Shown: positions 16,644 through 24,587, counted from the stretch's first letter. The stretch is 34,376 bases of DNA from Bacillus piscicola (GCF_022458745.1 NZ_JAJJJF010000019.1:1-34376), one strand, 5' to 3'. Program-made: numbers and translations. The notes: generated by a model from the letters alone, not told the origin.

Positions 16644-18047
16644 TTACGATACTTTTTCTTCTTCCTCTACATTACGCGGCTCACTCTTCAAATAATATAT
16701 TCCCTTGGTAGAGAGAGCGAAGATGACGGTTAAGATGGCCGCCAGAACAGCAGCAAAAATAGCAGCAGTATTTTGCAGGAACGTGCCCATGTACCCTAAT
16801 GCAGCAATTGTTCCTAACGTGCTCGCAATGAGCAAAGATGCTACTCCTACTGGATTCCATTTATGCAAATACTCTTGGCGGGCTTCATAATAGTTAGGCC
16901 CAATTTTTAACAACCTTTTTACAATCATGGCGTCACTTACTAAGATTGCCGCCCATACTAACAAAAAGACACCTTGGAAAGTCATGACTGTATTTAAATG
17001 ATCTACGATGCCGCCGAGCATTAACGCCATCGCAGAACCTCCAGCTACAACAACCCAGAACCGCCGCCCAGGCGTAAAAGAAAAGATATTCTCAAAAAAA
17101 TTGGACAGTGATAATGAGCTGCTATATATATTTGTTACATTAATTCTCAGTTGGGTTAACATAGTGAACAGCGCTCCACCTATGCCAAGAAGAAGCACAA
17201 TGTATACTCCCGGATCCGGTTCTAAAAAGCGAACCCCAAACCAGATACCAAGACCTCCCATCACACCAAAGCAAAATATTTGCGGAACAAATCCGATGGC
17301 AAGGGAGCCTATTTTAATATCTTCCGGCTTGAGAAACCGGGCATAATCGGAACCAAGTAGAGCTGTCAGTCCCATGATGCCATGATGCATTCCCATACAG
17401 AGAAGCAATGCTTCACCACCCACTCCTACACCAGCGGGCAGAAAGGAAAAAATTTCACCTTCGAAGACTGGAGGCTTTACGATAGAAACAATGATTGCGG
17501 TAGCCAAAAAGAGCATAAAAACCGGCAACGACCACTTTTGTAATTTGTCAAGCTGTTTAATCCCGAACCAATTTAACGGGATAATAATCGAACCGAACAC
17601 GACAATTAACGTCCATTCTGGAATGGAAGGATAAAAAGTGTGTATGGCAGACACTAAAATTAACCCTTCAAAAGCACAATACATAATAAAGTTAGAAGCG
17701 TAAATAAGGGAAGTGAGCGAAGCTCCTATATAGCCGAACCCCCCGCCTCTTGAAAGCAAATTGACGTTCATGCCGGATTTAGCCGATAGATACGCAATGA
17801 AGGTTCCAAGTGTGCCGGCCACAATAATGGCATAAAGAGATGAGATAAGAGCATTTACAGCCCCGAATTGAATTGCCATGACACTTCCCATTTGAAAATA
17901 AAAGATAGCCGTTGCAATACCAAAAGTAATATTCATCACACTGATCCAGCCCATGTTTCGTTTCGAACGTGGCACCTTTTCTAGAGAGTAATCATCCTTT
18001 TGTTCTTCCTTGTCAATAGGCTCTGCAGTTACTTCCTTATTTCCCAT
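16644..18047 (-). CDS. NCS1-family nucleobase/purine-cytosine permease
   Basis: A 467-aa transporter with about 12 predicted membrane helices, of the nucleobase:cation symporter-1 family. Recognisable are the N-terminal RSKRNMGWISVMNITFG, the glycine-rich SRGGGFGYIGA near residue 99, and GSDYARFLKPED, the family's conserved SDYARF motif. The substrate (cytosine, purine, allantoin or hydantoin-like) cannot be told from sequence. The acidic N- and C-termini are cytoplasmic. ATG at 18047 with AAGGAGAGG upstream. No metabolic gene for a nucleobase is adjacent. Convergent with the CtaG-like gene. Confidence 0.85.
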   Translation of the reverse strand: MGNKEVTAEPIDKEEQKDDYSLEKVPRSKRNMGWISVMNITFGIATAIFYFQMGSVMAIQFGAVNALISSLYAIIVAGTLGTFIAYLSAKSGMNVNLLSRGGGFGYIGASLTSLIYASNFIMYCAFEGLILVSAIHTFYPSIPEWTLIVVFGSIIIPLNWFGIKQLDKLQKWSLPVFMLFLATAIIVSIVKPPVFEGEIFSFLPAGVGVGGEALLLCMGMHHGIMGLTALLGSDYARFLKPEDIKIGSLAIGFVPQIFCFGVMGGLGIWFGVRFLEPDPGVYIVLLLGIGGALFTMLTQLRINVTNIYSSSLSLSNFFENIFSFTPGRRFWVVVAGGSAMALMLGGIVDHLNTVMTFQGVFLLVWAAILVSDAMIVKRLLKIGPNYYEARQEYLHKWNPVGVASLLIASTLGTIAALGYMGTFLQNTAAIFAAVLAAILTVIFALSTKGIYYLKSEPRNVEEEEKVS

Positions 18048-18303
18048 TACTATCCTCTCCTTGTCATATCAGCCTATTCATAGATTGTCCCCCAGTTTTT
18101 GTGTATTATTTCACAAACAAGTCTTAAAAAAAATCGTCTTCTCGCCGCTTATTACTATTTAACCATAACAAAATCAAGGATTGTTTTACAAAGCAAGAAG
18201 CGTAAGAAAGATCGGCAAATAGCTCGTTATTCTATGATAAGAGTCATTATACTACCTATATATCCCTATATACTGATATTGATGCCATTCTCTTATCCAA
18301 TCT
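18048..18303. other. Intergenic region upstream of the NCS1 permease
   Basis: About 250 bp, A/T-rich, between the permease start and the terminator of yqgW. It presumably holds the permease promoter, but no clear -35/-10 pair, riboswitch or gene is visible to me. Confidence 0.5.
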
Positions 18304-18355
18304 AAAAAAACGCAGGTCCCGTTTCTCGTTTCAAAGAAAAGGACCTGCGTTTTTT
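18304..18355. terminator. Strong bidirectional terminator after yqgW
   Basis: Stem CGCAGGTCC/GGACCTGCG (18311-18319, 18341-18349) with an A-run at 18304-18310 and a T-run at 18350-18355. Confidence 0.85.
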
Positions 18356-18372
18356 GGAACCCTGAGCCTGCT

Positions 18373-18543
18373 TTATATTTCTGGTGCTCCACTTACAAAA
18401 ATCGTCATAATGGAGAAAAAACCAAAAACTAGAAAAGATATTCCTGCGAAGCCAACTGCAAAGAAGTTGCGTCTCTTTATCTCGCGGATGGTTGCCACAG
18501 CACACAAAATAGTAGCAACAAGAAACATAATACCGATAGCCAT
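18373..18543 (-). CDS. yqgW: Small membrane protein YqgW (DUF2759)
   Basis: A 56-aa protein, MAIGIMFLVATILC at its start and VSGAPEI at its end, with two transmembrane helices (about 2-19 and 29-50) joined by a short basic loop REIKRRN. Length, two-helix layout and position next to yqgX match the DUF2759 family (B. subtilis YqgW). AAGGAGGG precedes the ATG at 18543 by nine bases. A longer frame on the same strand overlaps it but lacks such a site. Divergent from yqgX and ends at a strong terminator. Function unknown. Confidence 0.8.
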   Translation of the reverse strand: MAIGIMFLVATILCAVATIREIKRRNFFAVGFAGISFLVFGFFSIMTIFVSGAPEI

Positions 18544-18672
18544 GGAGTCCTTCCCTCCTTTAGTATGTAATCTTAGTTTTTAATGATTATATTTAATCTA
18601 TACATTCCGTTACTATTATACCCTTTTTCCATTTAAGTTGCACTAACATTTTCGCTTCTTCTATCTCCTTGT

Positions 18673-18678
18673 TATAAT
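18673..18678 (+). promoter_or_regulatory. Probable -10 element of yqgX
   Basis: Perfect TATAAT 45 bases before the yqgX ATG; the -35 region is poor. Confidence 0.4.
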
Positions 18679-18723
18679 GAACTTATTGTGTCTACAATTG
18701 ATGCATAAACGGAGGGATTTAAC

Positions 18724-19359
18724 ATGAAATGGGAACAATTGCCATTGGGTCCATTACAAACAAATTGTTATGTGTTATACAATGATGCAAAGGAAGCCGT
18801 CATTTTTGATCCAGGCGGCGATGCCCATCAACTCATAGAATGGCTTGACAGCCGCAGTTTGAAACCTGCTGCCATTTTGTTAACACATGCCCACTTTGAT
18901 CACATTGGCGCTGTCGATGAAATTAGGGAGGCATATAAGATCGACGTCTATCTCCATGAAAGTGAAAAAGACTGGCTCGAGACCCCTGAGAAAAACGGCT
19001 CAGCCCGATTTTTAGGCGATCCTTCCATCACCGCACGGCAGGCAGACTATCAGATCAAGGAAGAAGGGCAGTTGACGATTGGTTCTTTTTCCTTTTCTAC
19101 CTTACATACACCCGGCCACTCACCTGGAAGTGTATCATTTTATCACCCGGAAAGTGAAACGGTCTTCTCCGGCGACGTGCTATTTTCCGGGAGCATCGGG
19201 CGAACAGATCTTCCCGGTGGCGATCATCAGGAATTACTGCAATCTATTCACAATAAGCTGCTCGATTTGCCAGAGACAGTGACAGCAGCCTGCGGACACG
19301 GGCCAGTGACCACGATCGGGGCTGAAATGGATAGCAATCCGTTCTTACATGGCTTCTAA
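18724..19359 (+). CDS. yqgX: Metallo-beta-lactamase-fold hydrolase YqgX (glyoxalase II-like)
   Basis: A 211-aa binuclear metal hydrolase. Metal ligands: THAHFDH (H55, H57, D59, H60), the histidine in HTPGHSPGSV, the aspartate in FSGDVLF, and the late histidine in CGHGP. This is the small YqgX/GloB-like group, which may hydrolyse S-lactoylglutathione-like thioesters (bacillithiol-linked in Bacilli); the substrate here is inferred. GGAGGG lies before ATG 18724. It has its own probable -10 element and a terminator, and is flanked by yqgW and yqgY as in B. subtilis. Confidence 0.9.
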   Translation: MKWEQLPLGPLQTNCYVLYNDAKEAVIFDPGGDAHQLIEWLDSRSLKPAAILLTHAHFDHIGAVDEIREAYKIDVYLHESEKDWLETPEKNGSARFLGDPSITARQADYQIKEEGQLTIGSFSFSTLHTPGHSPGSVSFYHPESETVFSGDVLFSGSIGRTDLPGGDHQELLQSIHNKLLDLPETVTAACGHGPVTTIGAEMDSNPFLHGF

Positions 19360-19364
19360 TAACG

Positions 19365-19392
19365 AAAAAAGAGCGATAGCCGCTCTTTTTTT
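19365..19392. terminator. Bidirectional terminator between yqgX and yqgY
   Basis: Short GAGCG/CGCTC stem (19371-19375, 19381-19385) extended by A-run/T-run pairing on both sides. Confidence 0.8.
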
Positions 19393-19417
19393 ATGCATAT
19401 GTACGCATTATGCATGT

Positions 19418-19657
19418 TTACGAAAATGCTGGTTCCATAATGAATGTCGTATAATAGCTGAACCCAACGAAGAAAAGTGCTAGATATGCACCAAAAATAT
19501 AAATATACATCCGCTCCGTCAGTTTCATAAAACCAAGCCCAACAAATACAGCTGTTTGGGCGAAAAACAAGACAGCCATACTAAACATGTCGCCTACGAA
19601 AAATAGTACTGCAAAGACAGCTGTCCAAAAGCCGATCATGCGAAACATACGATCCAT
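19418..19657 (-). CDS. yqgY: Small membrane protein YqgY (DUF2626)
   Basis: A 79-aa protein of three hydrophobic helices beginning MDRMFRMIGFWTAVFAV and containing MKLTERMYIYIFGAYL and YYTTF, which are recognisable signatures of the DUF2626 family (B. subtilis YqgY). The frame is open 28 codons further upstream, but AGGAGGG is correctly placed only for the ATG at 19657, and that start gives the family length. Convergent with yqgX. Function unknown. Confidence 0.88.
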   Translation of the reverse strand: MDRMFRMIGFWTAVFAVLFFVGDMFSMAVLFFAQTAVFVGLGFMKLTERMYIYIFGAYLALFFVGFSYYTTFIMEPAFS

Positions 19658-19855
19658 TTTCACTTTCCCTCCTCTTCTCTTTAAAATATACACGCAAGCA
19701 AGAATAAATACAAGAGCAGACAAACAGGTTGTTTTACACAAGCCCTACCCGTAAACACTCTGAAATGAACTATACGTTCATTATAAAAAAACTCCGCATT
19801 TCGTCAAGCCCTTGTCGAAAAATGGTGCTGCAAAATGTTACAGGTATGTGACAGG

Positions 19856-20047
19856 TTACTGCTTTTTTCGCCACATCTTTAAAGAATATGGTACCATCCC
19901 AAACCATCTGTATAAAAAATTATCTTTCCGCGGAAAAAAGGGCCGCTTCCTCTTTCGGTCTTGATTCTCTGATCTTCCGTCATTTTGTTTTTCTAATGCT
20001 TCCACAAGCTCTTTCGTTATAAATTTTACAAAAGGGTTAGGCTCCAT
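19856..20047 (-). CDS. yqzE: YqzE-like small protein
   Basis: A 63-aa basic protein. N-terminal NPFVKFITKELVEALEK, a charged middle, and C-terminal FLYRWFGMVPYSLKMW, the conserved end of the YqzE family found beside the comG operon in Bacilli. Start ATG at 20047, preceded by GCAGGAGGAT; an upstream in-frame ATG at 20065 would overlap that site. A possible TATAAT -10 on the minus strand lies at 20080-20085, so it may have its own promoter 95 bases after comGG. Function unknown, though it is often linked with competence genes. Confidence 0.85.
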   Translation of the reverse strand: MEPNPFVKFITKELVEALEKQNDGRSENQDRKRKRPFFPRKDNFLYRWFGMVPYSLKMWRKKQ

Positions 20048-20141
20048 AATCCATCCTCCTGCCATTGCTCGTCATTCCTATTATAGCCGTGACAGAAAAG
20101 CTTTATTCTGTTCATCCTTTTATAGATTTATTTGGTGGTTT

Positions 20142-20567
20142 TCATTCCATTTTAATGACGTCAACTTGGATAGGTGTGTCGTCCGTGCTGTCCAGCAGAT
20201 TCTCTTCCAGTGATGCTTCTTGAACCGCTACATCAAAAAAATGAGTCCGCACATTGCCTCCCTTATCTCTAGCTGTGAAGCGGACTCTTGCCGTATTCGC
20301 TATCTCACGGTTGACTGTAACAGAATAACGGACAGAACCATTCGGGAATGAAAAGTCGCCAACACCAGGGGTTATAGTAGACGTCGTATCCAACCACTTC
20401 CGCTCTCCATTTCGAATTAGCCATTCGAGGTTTAACGCTTGCTCCTCTAGCTGTATATTTTGTTTTGCATTCATATACACATGAATTTGAAAAACCAACA
20501 GACCCGTCATCAGCAGACATATCATCAAGGTAACCGGTACGATGGTTCCTCGTTCCCCCAGTTCCAT
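20142..20567 (-). CDS. comGG: ComGG-like minor pseudopilin-region protein
   Basis: A 141-aa protein with an N-terminal hydrophobic helix (about residues 8-27) that lacks a classic prepilin Glu5 site, as is usual for ComGG. The rest is a soluble extracellular domain (TPGVGDFSFPNGSVRYSVTV and later). Last gene of the comG operon; it starts at 20567 with GGGAGAG upstream, overlapping comGF by 43 bp. ComGG is a minor component of the competence pseudopilus in B. subtilis. Sequence divergence is high, so identity rests on position, length and topology. Confidence 0.8.
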   Translation of the reverse strand: MELGERGTIVPVTLMICLLMTGLLVFQIHVYMNAKQNIQLEEQALNLEWLIRNGERKWLDTTSTITPGVGDFSFPNGSVRYSVTVNREIANTARVRFTARDKGGNVRTHFFDVAVQEASLEENLLDSTDDTPIQVDVIKME

Positions 20568-21037
20568 GTTCGCTCTCTCCCTTCCAGGGCAGGACGGAAG
20601 CCAACAACCGTCTTCCAGCTGACATGATGCTTATCCGTCACCTCGATATCAGCTCCGTAATCGGTGTATACCGCGTGAAGTCCAGTCACATGCTGCAACA
20701 CAATTTCATGACCTTTTCCTTCCCTTCTGCGAATTAAGTTGCTACCTGAAAGACGGTATTGGAGTGTAAATCTTTCCGCAGCCGTTTCACAATAAATAGT
20801 AAAGCCGTCTTCGTTCCGCTTTATCTCATAGGCGTGGTCCATGTCATCTTTTACTTGCTGGAAAAACATATGAATATCTTGTCGTAATGGATCAGACGGA
20901 AACGAAAATAGCGGGATAAAGGAAACAATAGCAGTTACACACACGAGAAATATCGCGAAGGCAATCAAAGTCTCAATCAGCGTCATCCCTTGCGATTGAC
21001 GGAAGAACGAATAAACATTTCTCGTATTTTCGTTCAT
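20525..21037 (-). CDS. comGF: ComGF-like pseudopilin
   Basis: A 170-aa protein with a prepilin-like N-terminus: QGMTLIETLIAFAIF, with Glu at +5 after the glycine and a long hydrophobic stretch. The C-terminal domain is beta-rich. The frame is open 30 codons upstream, but GGGAGGGTG is correctly spaced for ATG 21037. It overlaps comGE by 65 bp, a tight arrangement that suggests coupled translation. Part of the pseudopilus that carries DNA through the wall during transformation. Confidence 0.85.
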   Translation of the reverse strand: MNENTRNVYSFFRQSQGMTLIETLIAFAIFLVCVTAIVSFIPLFSFPSDPLRQDIHMFFQQVKDDMDHAYEIKRNEDGFTIYCETAAERFTLQYRLSGSNLIRRREGKGHEIVLQHVTGLHAVYTDYGADIEVTDKHHVSWKTVVGFRPALEGRERTWNWGNEEPSYRLP

Positions 21038-21326
21038 TTGCACCCTCCCACCGTATACACATTTCCACTCCCTTTTCTTTCTTTGCAGAAGCGAATTCGT
21101 ATTCCCCCAAGCCTTCCCAATAACCATTCCTTATCGTTTCATATTGCTCTCCGGCCAGTGCTTCTTTTTCTAATACATACAAGGCAGAACGCATCTCGTG
21201 GATCGTTTTCTTTTCAGAATAAACAATTCCAAAAAGGGGCAATAACATCAAGGTAATAAATGAAAGCAGACTCAACGCAGCAACTGCTTCCATTAATGTC
21301 ATTCCATCCTCACATTTTCTCGACAT
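20973..21326 (-). CDS. comGE: ComGE-like pseudopilin
   Basis: A 117-aa protein with prepilin motif DGMTLMEAVAALSLLSF (Glu at +5) and a short C-terminal domain containing two cysteines (C90, C104). It starts at 21326 inside the end of comGD (17-bp overlap), with GCAGGGGG in comGD serving as Shine-Dalgarno. Minor pseudopilin of the competence apparatus by position and motif. Confidence 0.85.
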   Translation of the reverse strand: MSRKCEDGMTLMEAVAALSLLSFITLMLLPLFGIVYSEKKTIHEMRSALYVLEKEALAGEQYETIRNGYWEGLGEYEFASAKKEKGVEMCIRWEGANERKYEKCLFVLPSIARDDAD

Positions 21327-21756
21327 AAAAACGCCCCCTGCCTAATAACAATACTACTTTATAATTGTTCTTTGCTGTCCGTATATAAAATGTGCCCGGT
21401 TTTCTAATGTTGCCATTGTGATTGTAGATAATTTCGCTTGTCGAAATTGTCCCTCTATCAAACTTCACTCCTGCCGGAATCTTACGAAGCAGGAGTGGCT
21501 TGCTGTATACCGATTCTTTTAAAGCATAAGAAGTCTTGTCACTCTCCAAAAAAATCATTTTTTCATGCGCATATGCATACTGTTGAGCGTATCTTAAATC
21601 TTCCGCCAGCAACTCGATAAAATAATCTATTTCCTTCTGATTTTGAAAAGAATGAAAAGTTAAAATGGGAATTCCGATTGTTACTGTGATAATTAATAAG
21701 ACAATTACCATCTCTGCTAAAGTGTGTCCGTCTTCTCCGAGCGGCTTCTGGCTCAC
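21310..21756 (-). CDS. comGD: ComGD-like pseudopilin
   Basis: A 148-aa protein with a prepilin signal of the form G-HTLAEM-VIVLLIITV: the Glu is at +5, but the +1 residue is His where Phe or Met is usual. The C-terminal domain is a beta-rich GspH-like region (IIYNHNGNIRKPGTFYI). The start overlaps the comGC stop as ATGA (21753-21756), showing coupling. Cleaved by the ComC peptidase if it behaves like other family members. Confidence 0.88.
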   Translation of the reverse strand: MSQKPLGEDGHTLAEMVIVLLIITVTIGIPILTFHSFQNQKEIDYFIELLAEDLRYAQQYAYAHEKMIFLESDKTSYALKESVYSKPLLLRKIPAGVKFDRGTISTSEIIYNHNGNIRKPGTFYIRTAKNNYKVVLLLGRGRFYVEKM

Positions 21757-22061
21757 TGAGATGCCTTTGATACTTTACCTTCTGACAGTTGCAATGGCGT
21801 ATTGTCTGGACATGTTATTCTATCCACATACTTAGCTGTTTGTAACTCTTCTAAAGATGAGGGTCTTTCATTAAACTCGACCTCGTACGCTCCTACCTGT
21901 GCTTCTAAAAGCTGCATAGTCGCATCACAGCCGCGTGACTGTGCAACGTTATTGTTTGTGACCATATTCGGTATCGCAATAAGCAGCAAAACCGTGATAA
22001 TTAGAAGAACAATCATCATCTCAATCATGGTAAAGGCTTTCTCGTTTTTCATCATTTTCAT
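21753..22061 (-). CDS. comGC: ComGC major competence pseudopilin
   Basis: A 102-aa major subunit of the transformation pseudopilus. Prepilin site KA-FTMIEMMIVLLIITV with Glu at +5 (E14); the residue before the cut is Ala9 rather than the common Gly. Two cysteines, C45 (RGCDA) and C84 (ITCPD), match the pair that forms the intramolecular disulfide in B. subtilis ComGC. ATG at 22061 with GAAGGG upstream, 15 bases after a new small ORF and coupled downstream to comGD. Confidence 0.93.
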   Translation of the reverse strand: MKMMKNEKAFTMIEMMIVLLIITVLLLIAIPNMVTNNNVAQSRGCDATMQLLEAQVGAYEVEFNERPSSLEELQTAKYVDRITCPDNTPLQLSEGKVSKASQ

Positions 22062-22076
22062 TGATATTTTTCCCTT

Positions 22077-22229
22077 CTACATTTTATTTTTTTGGTAAGA
22101 GATTTTTAAAAGGCTGATAATATCTTGCTCTTTGTTCATTTCTATCGCTTGAATTCGCTGTTCGAGCATGTTGATACGTTCCAGTAATCGTTCATGTTCG
22201 TCATTTTGCTCTACTTTTACATGCCCCAT
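22077..22229 (-). CDS. Small coiled-coil ORF inside the comG operon
   Basis: A 50-aa frame fitted exactly between comGB and comGC: it starts 16 bases after the comGB stop and ends 15 bases before comGC. AAGGAG sits eight bases before its ATG at 22229. The peptide is highly charged and helical: HERLLERINMLEQRIQAIEM gives leucine/isoleucine heptads, followed by EQDIISLLKISYQ. No signal or transmembrane segment, so it should be cytoplasmic. I do not recognise a family. B. subtilis has no gene here as far as I recall. Placement and ribosome site argue that it is real; function could relate to ComGA/ComGB assembly but this is a guess. Confidence 0.7.
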   Translation of the reverse strand: MGHVKVEQNDEHERLLERINMLEQRIQAIEMNKEQDIISLLKISYQKNKM

Positions 22230-22245
22230 CTCACTTACTCCTTTC

Positions 22246-23274
22246 TTACATAGAGGTCATCAACTGAAACATGGGTAAGAAAACCGATAAAAACATGGCG
22301 AGAATAACCAAGCCAATCATACAAAACATGATAGGCTGTACAGTCATTACTACCTTTTTCACCCTGTCTTCAAGTATTCGCAACACCCTCTCACTGTAAT
22401 AATACAGATCATCCCCAAGCCTTCCTGCCGTTTGTCCATGTTGTACGACATACTTCATTTCCGTTCTGTACCACCCCTTGTTCTCCAAAGCTTCCGATAA
22501 CGAGTTTCCTTCCTTAAGCATTGCTTTTAAAAAGCTGCCTTCAGCCTGGAAAAATTCAAAGTGGTCCTGCCTTTCAAATACTTGGCACGCTTCATAAATG
22601 GATAACCCCCCTTTCAGCATACTGCTCAACTGCAATGAAAAATAATAAGTGAAAAATAAGCGAAGGAAAGGCGCAAGGAAAGGAATTTGAAACAATAGGT
22701 GGCATTGTTTGTGCGCAGAATAATGTCGAAATGTTTTAAAATAGTAAACAAATAAAAGTAACACAATCGGGACGAGGGAAAAGGCGAGGTAAGGCGAATA
22801 GCGAAAAAATTGGATCATGATAAGAGTAACCATTGGAAATTCCATATCAAGGGAATCAAACAATTGACTAAACTGAGGAAAAAGAAAATGAAGCATAACA
22901 ATGGATATTATAAGCAGGGTCCATAGAAGAAGCAGCGGATATCGTAAATATCGGCGTATTCGTCTCGTCGTCTCGATTCGTTTCCGATACAATTCACCTG
23001 CTCCCTGCAGCCCTTCTTGCAGTGCACCGCATGATTCGGAGAAAAAAACATAAGCCGTTATATCAGAGGGGAAATAATGATTTCTTAATATTTCATGAAA
23101 AGAAGTACCTCTTCGTAATTCCTCTCTCATCTCGATAATCATTGACTTCACTATATCCGGCTGTTCCCAGCTTAACAATTCAAGCACCTGGTCGATGGAG
23201 TAGCCTTGCTCTAACAGCTCGCCCACTTTCACTAGAAAGTCGGCAGATTCATGGCTTTTCCACTTTTTGCCCAT
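22246..23274 (-). CDS. comGB: ComGB polytopic membrane protein of the pseudopilus
   Basis: A 342-aa T2SS/T4P platform protein (GspF/PilC family). It has two repeated cytoplasmic helical domains, each with the family's L-x-x-G-x-S/T pattern (LLEQGYSIDQVLELL near 22 and MLKGGLSIYEACQVF near 220), and three membrane segments (about 113-135, 165-185 and 315-338). It anchors ComGA and the growing pseudopilus in the membrane. Starts 24 bases after comGA ends. Confidence 0.94.
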   Translation of the reverse strand: MGKKWKSHESADFLVKVGELLEQGYSIDQVLELLSWEQPDIVKSMIIEMREELRRGTSFHEILRNHYFPSDITAYVFFSESCGALQEGLQGAGELYRKRIETTRRIRRYLRYPLLLLWTLLIISIVMLHFLFPQFSQLFDSLDMEFPMVTLIMIQFFRYSPYLAFSLVPIVLLLFVYYFKTFRHYSAHKQCHLLFQIPFLAPFLRLFFTYYFSLQLSSMLKGGLSIYEACQVFERQDHFEFFQAEGSFLKAMLKEGNSLSEALENKGWYRTEMKYVVQHGQTAGRLGDDLYYYSERVLRILEDRVKKVVMTVQPIMFCMIGLVILAMFLSVFLPMFQLMTSM

Positions 23275-23298
23275 AAAGGCCTCACCCCTTTCCCACTT

Positions 23299-24324
23299 TT
23301 AAAGAAGGCCTAAAGCTTTGCCCTTTATTAACTGTGTTTGCTGAGATATCGTCAAAGCTGGCTTGTCTTGAAAATGGTTAGCGAAGTACTGTAATATTTC
23401 CCGTTTCGAAAGAATATCAAATAAGGCAAGGCGCGATGCCTGCTTGAATTTTTGGCAATAAGGAGAACAAGTAAAACCTTGGCAATACACACAGTAACGC
23501 TGCAGTAATGTTTGAGAAGTGATACATAGTAACGTTTCCTGTAATTCTACGTTCGTAAATCCAAAATCCTGCAGGCGGTGAATGGCTCCATACGGACTTC
23601 CGGCATGCATGGTCGTAAAAACTAGATGGCCGGTAAAAGCTGCACGTATCGCTAATTTAGCCGTTTCCGTATCTCTGATTTCGCCTATCATAATAACGTC
23701 AGGATCATGCCGCAGGGAAGATTTTAACATTTCTGCATACGACAATCCTGCTTTTTCATTTACCTCTGTCTGGATGAAAGATTCATCTCTTATTTCTACG
23801 GGGTCTTCAATGCTGATAATACGGGAAGCATACTGTTTGGATAAGGCATTCATAAATGAATAGAGGGTGGTCGTTTTTCCAGATCCGGTTGGTCCTGTTA
23901 GTATAATCAGACCGTTCTTCTCAGAAAGTAACGATTGAAAATAAGAAACAACTGCGGGAGAAAAGGATAGGGAGGATAAAGAAAGGAATTCCTTCTGAGG
24001 GAGCAATCGAATGGACATGCTTTCTCGATAGTAGGAAGGCATTGTGGAAAACCGAAGATTGACAGGCCGTCGTGACGATTTTGCCAAGAAAGATCCGTTT
24101 TGGGGCCGGCGTTTTTCTCCGATGTCCATTCCAGCTCGGAATTTGAAATGCGCGATTAAACGTTCAGCGGTTTGCGGCCGTAAAGTGGCCATCTTGTAAA
24201 GGTCACCGTGGATCCGAAATAAAAGCACGGTTACTTTCTCATAGGGATGTAAATGAACATCTGTTGCCTGCAGTTCAAGGGCACGATCAACGATAGTTCT
24301 GCTATCTAACTCAACGTTCGACAA
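23299..24324 (-). CDS. comGA: ComGA traffic ATPase
   Basis: A 341-aa GspE/PilB-type ATPase that powers competence pseudopilus assembly. Walker A GPTGSGKT (144-151), Asp box SIEDPVE (171-177), Walker B IMIGEIRD (211-218), His box TTMHAGSP (237-244). A four-cysteine set C278, C281, C286 and C290 suggests a zinc site. The start is a TTG at 24324, with AAAGGTG five bases upstream; the nearby ATG is out of frame and closes after seven codons. First gene of the comG operon, divergent from tRNA-Gln. Confidence 0.95.
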   Translation of the reverse strand: MSNVELDSRTIVDRALELQATDVHLHPYEKVTVLLFRIHGDLYKMATLRPQTAERLIAHFKFRAGMDIGEKRRPQNGSFLAKSSRRPVNLRFSTMPSYYRESMSIRLLPQKEFLSLSSLSFSPAVVSYFQSLLSEKNGLIILTGPTGSGKTTTLYSFMNALSKQYASRIISIEDPVEIRDESFIQTEVNEKAGLSYAEMLKSSLRHDPDVIMIGEIRDTETAKLAIRAAFTGHLVFTTMHAGSPYGAIHRLQDFGFTNVELQETLLCITSQTLLQRYCVYCQGFTCSPYCQKFKQASRLALFDILSKREILQYFANHFQDKPALTISQQTQLIKGKALGLL

Positions 24325-24383
24325 TTCATCACCTTTCCTTTCATTATTCTTGTTTTCAACTTACATATTCTCCTTCCATTTGA

Positions 24384-24415
24384 AAATCCCTTCTTTTTTA
24401 AAAAATCTTTTCTTC
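24384..24415 (-). promoter_or_regulatory. A/T-cluster upstream of comGA, possible ComK-type site
   Basis: About 60-90 bases before comGA there are clustered A-runs and T-runs (TTTGAAAATC, TTTTTTAAAAAA, TCTTTTC). ComK binds paired A4-N5-T4 boxes in B. subtilis. The spacing here does not match that rule cleanly, so this is only a candidate. Confidence 0.25.
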
Positions 24416-24457
24416 TTGTATATAACCATAAGACCGTGTCTACACTATAACTGTTAA

Positions 24458-24532
24458 TGGGATGTAGCCAAGCGGTAAGGCATCGGACTTTGACTCCGTG
24501 ATTCGCAGGTTCGAACCCTGCCATCCCAGCCA
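24458..24532 (+). tRNA. tRNA-Gln (anticodon TTG)
   Basis: Complete cloverleaf: acceptor TGGGATG pairs with CATCCCA, D-arm AGCCAAGCGGTAAGGC, anticodon loop CTTTGAC with TTG, T-arm GCAGGTTCGAACCCTGC, discriminator G and encoded CCA at 24530-24532. The anticodon stem shows a T-T mismatch at its top pair. It lies divergent from comGA. Confidence 0.97.
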
Positions 24533-24552
24533 TACATAGTAGTAAAGAAATG

Positions 24553-24582
24553 GAAAAAAGGAGCTGATTTAGCTCCTTTTTT
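24553..24582. terminator. Bidirectional terminator after tRNA-Gln
   Basis: AAAAGGAGCT/AGCTCCTTTT stem with a 5-nt loop and T-tail (24577-24582). It serves the tRNA and the convergent minus-strand gene ending at 24588. Confidence 0.85.
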
Positions 24583-24587
24583 CTCTA

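Noticed and set aside
18302-18505. 67-aa minus-strand frame overlapping yqgW
   Set aside because: It runs into the terminator stem and has no ribosome site; the 56-aa YqgW frame has a strong one and a family match.
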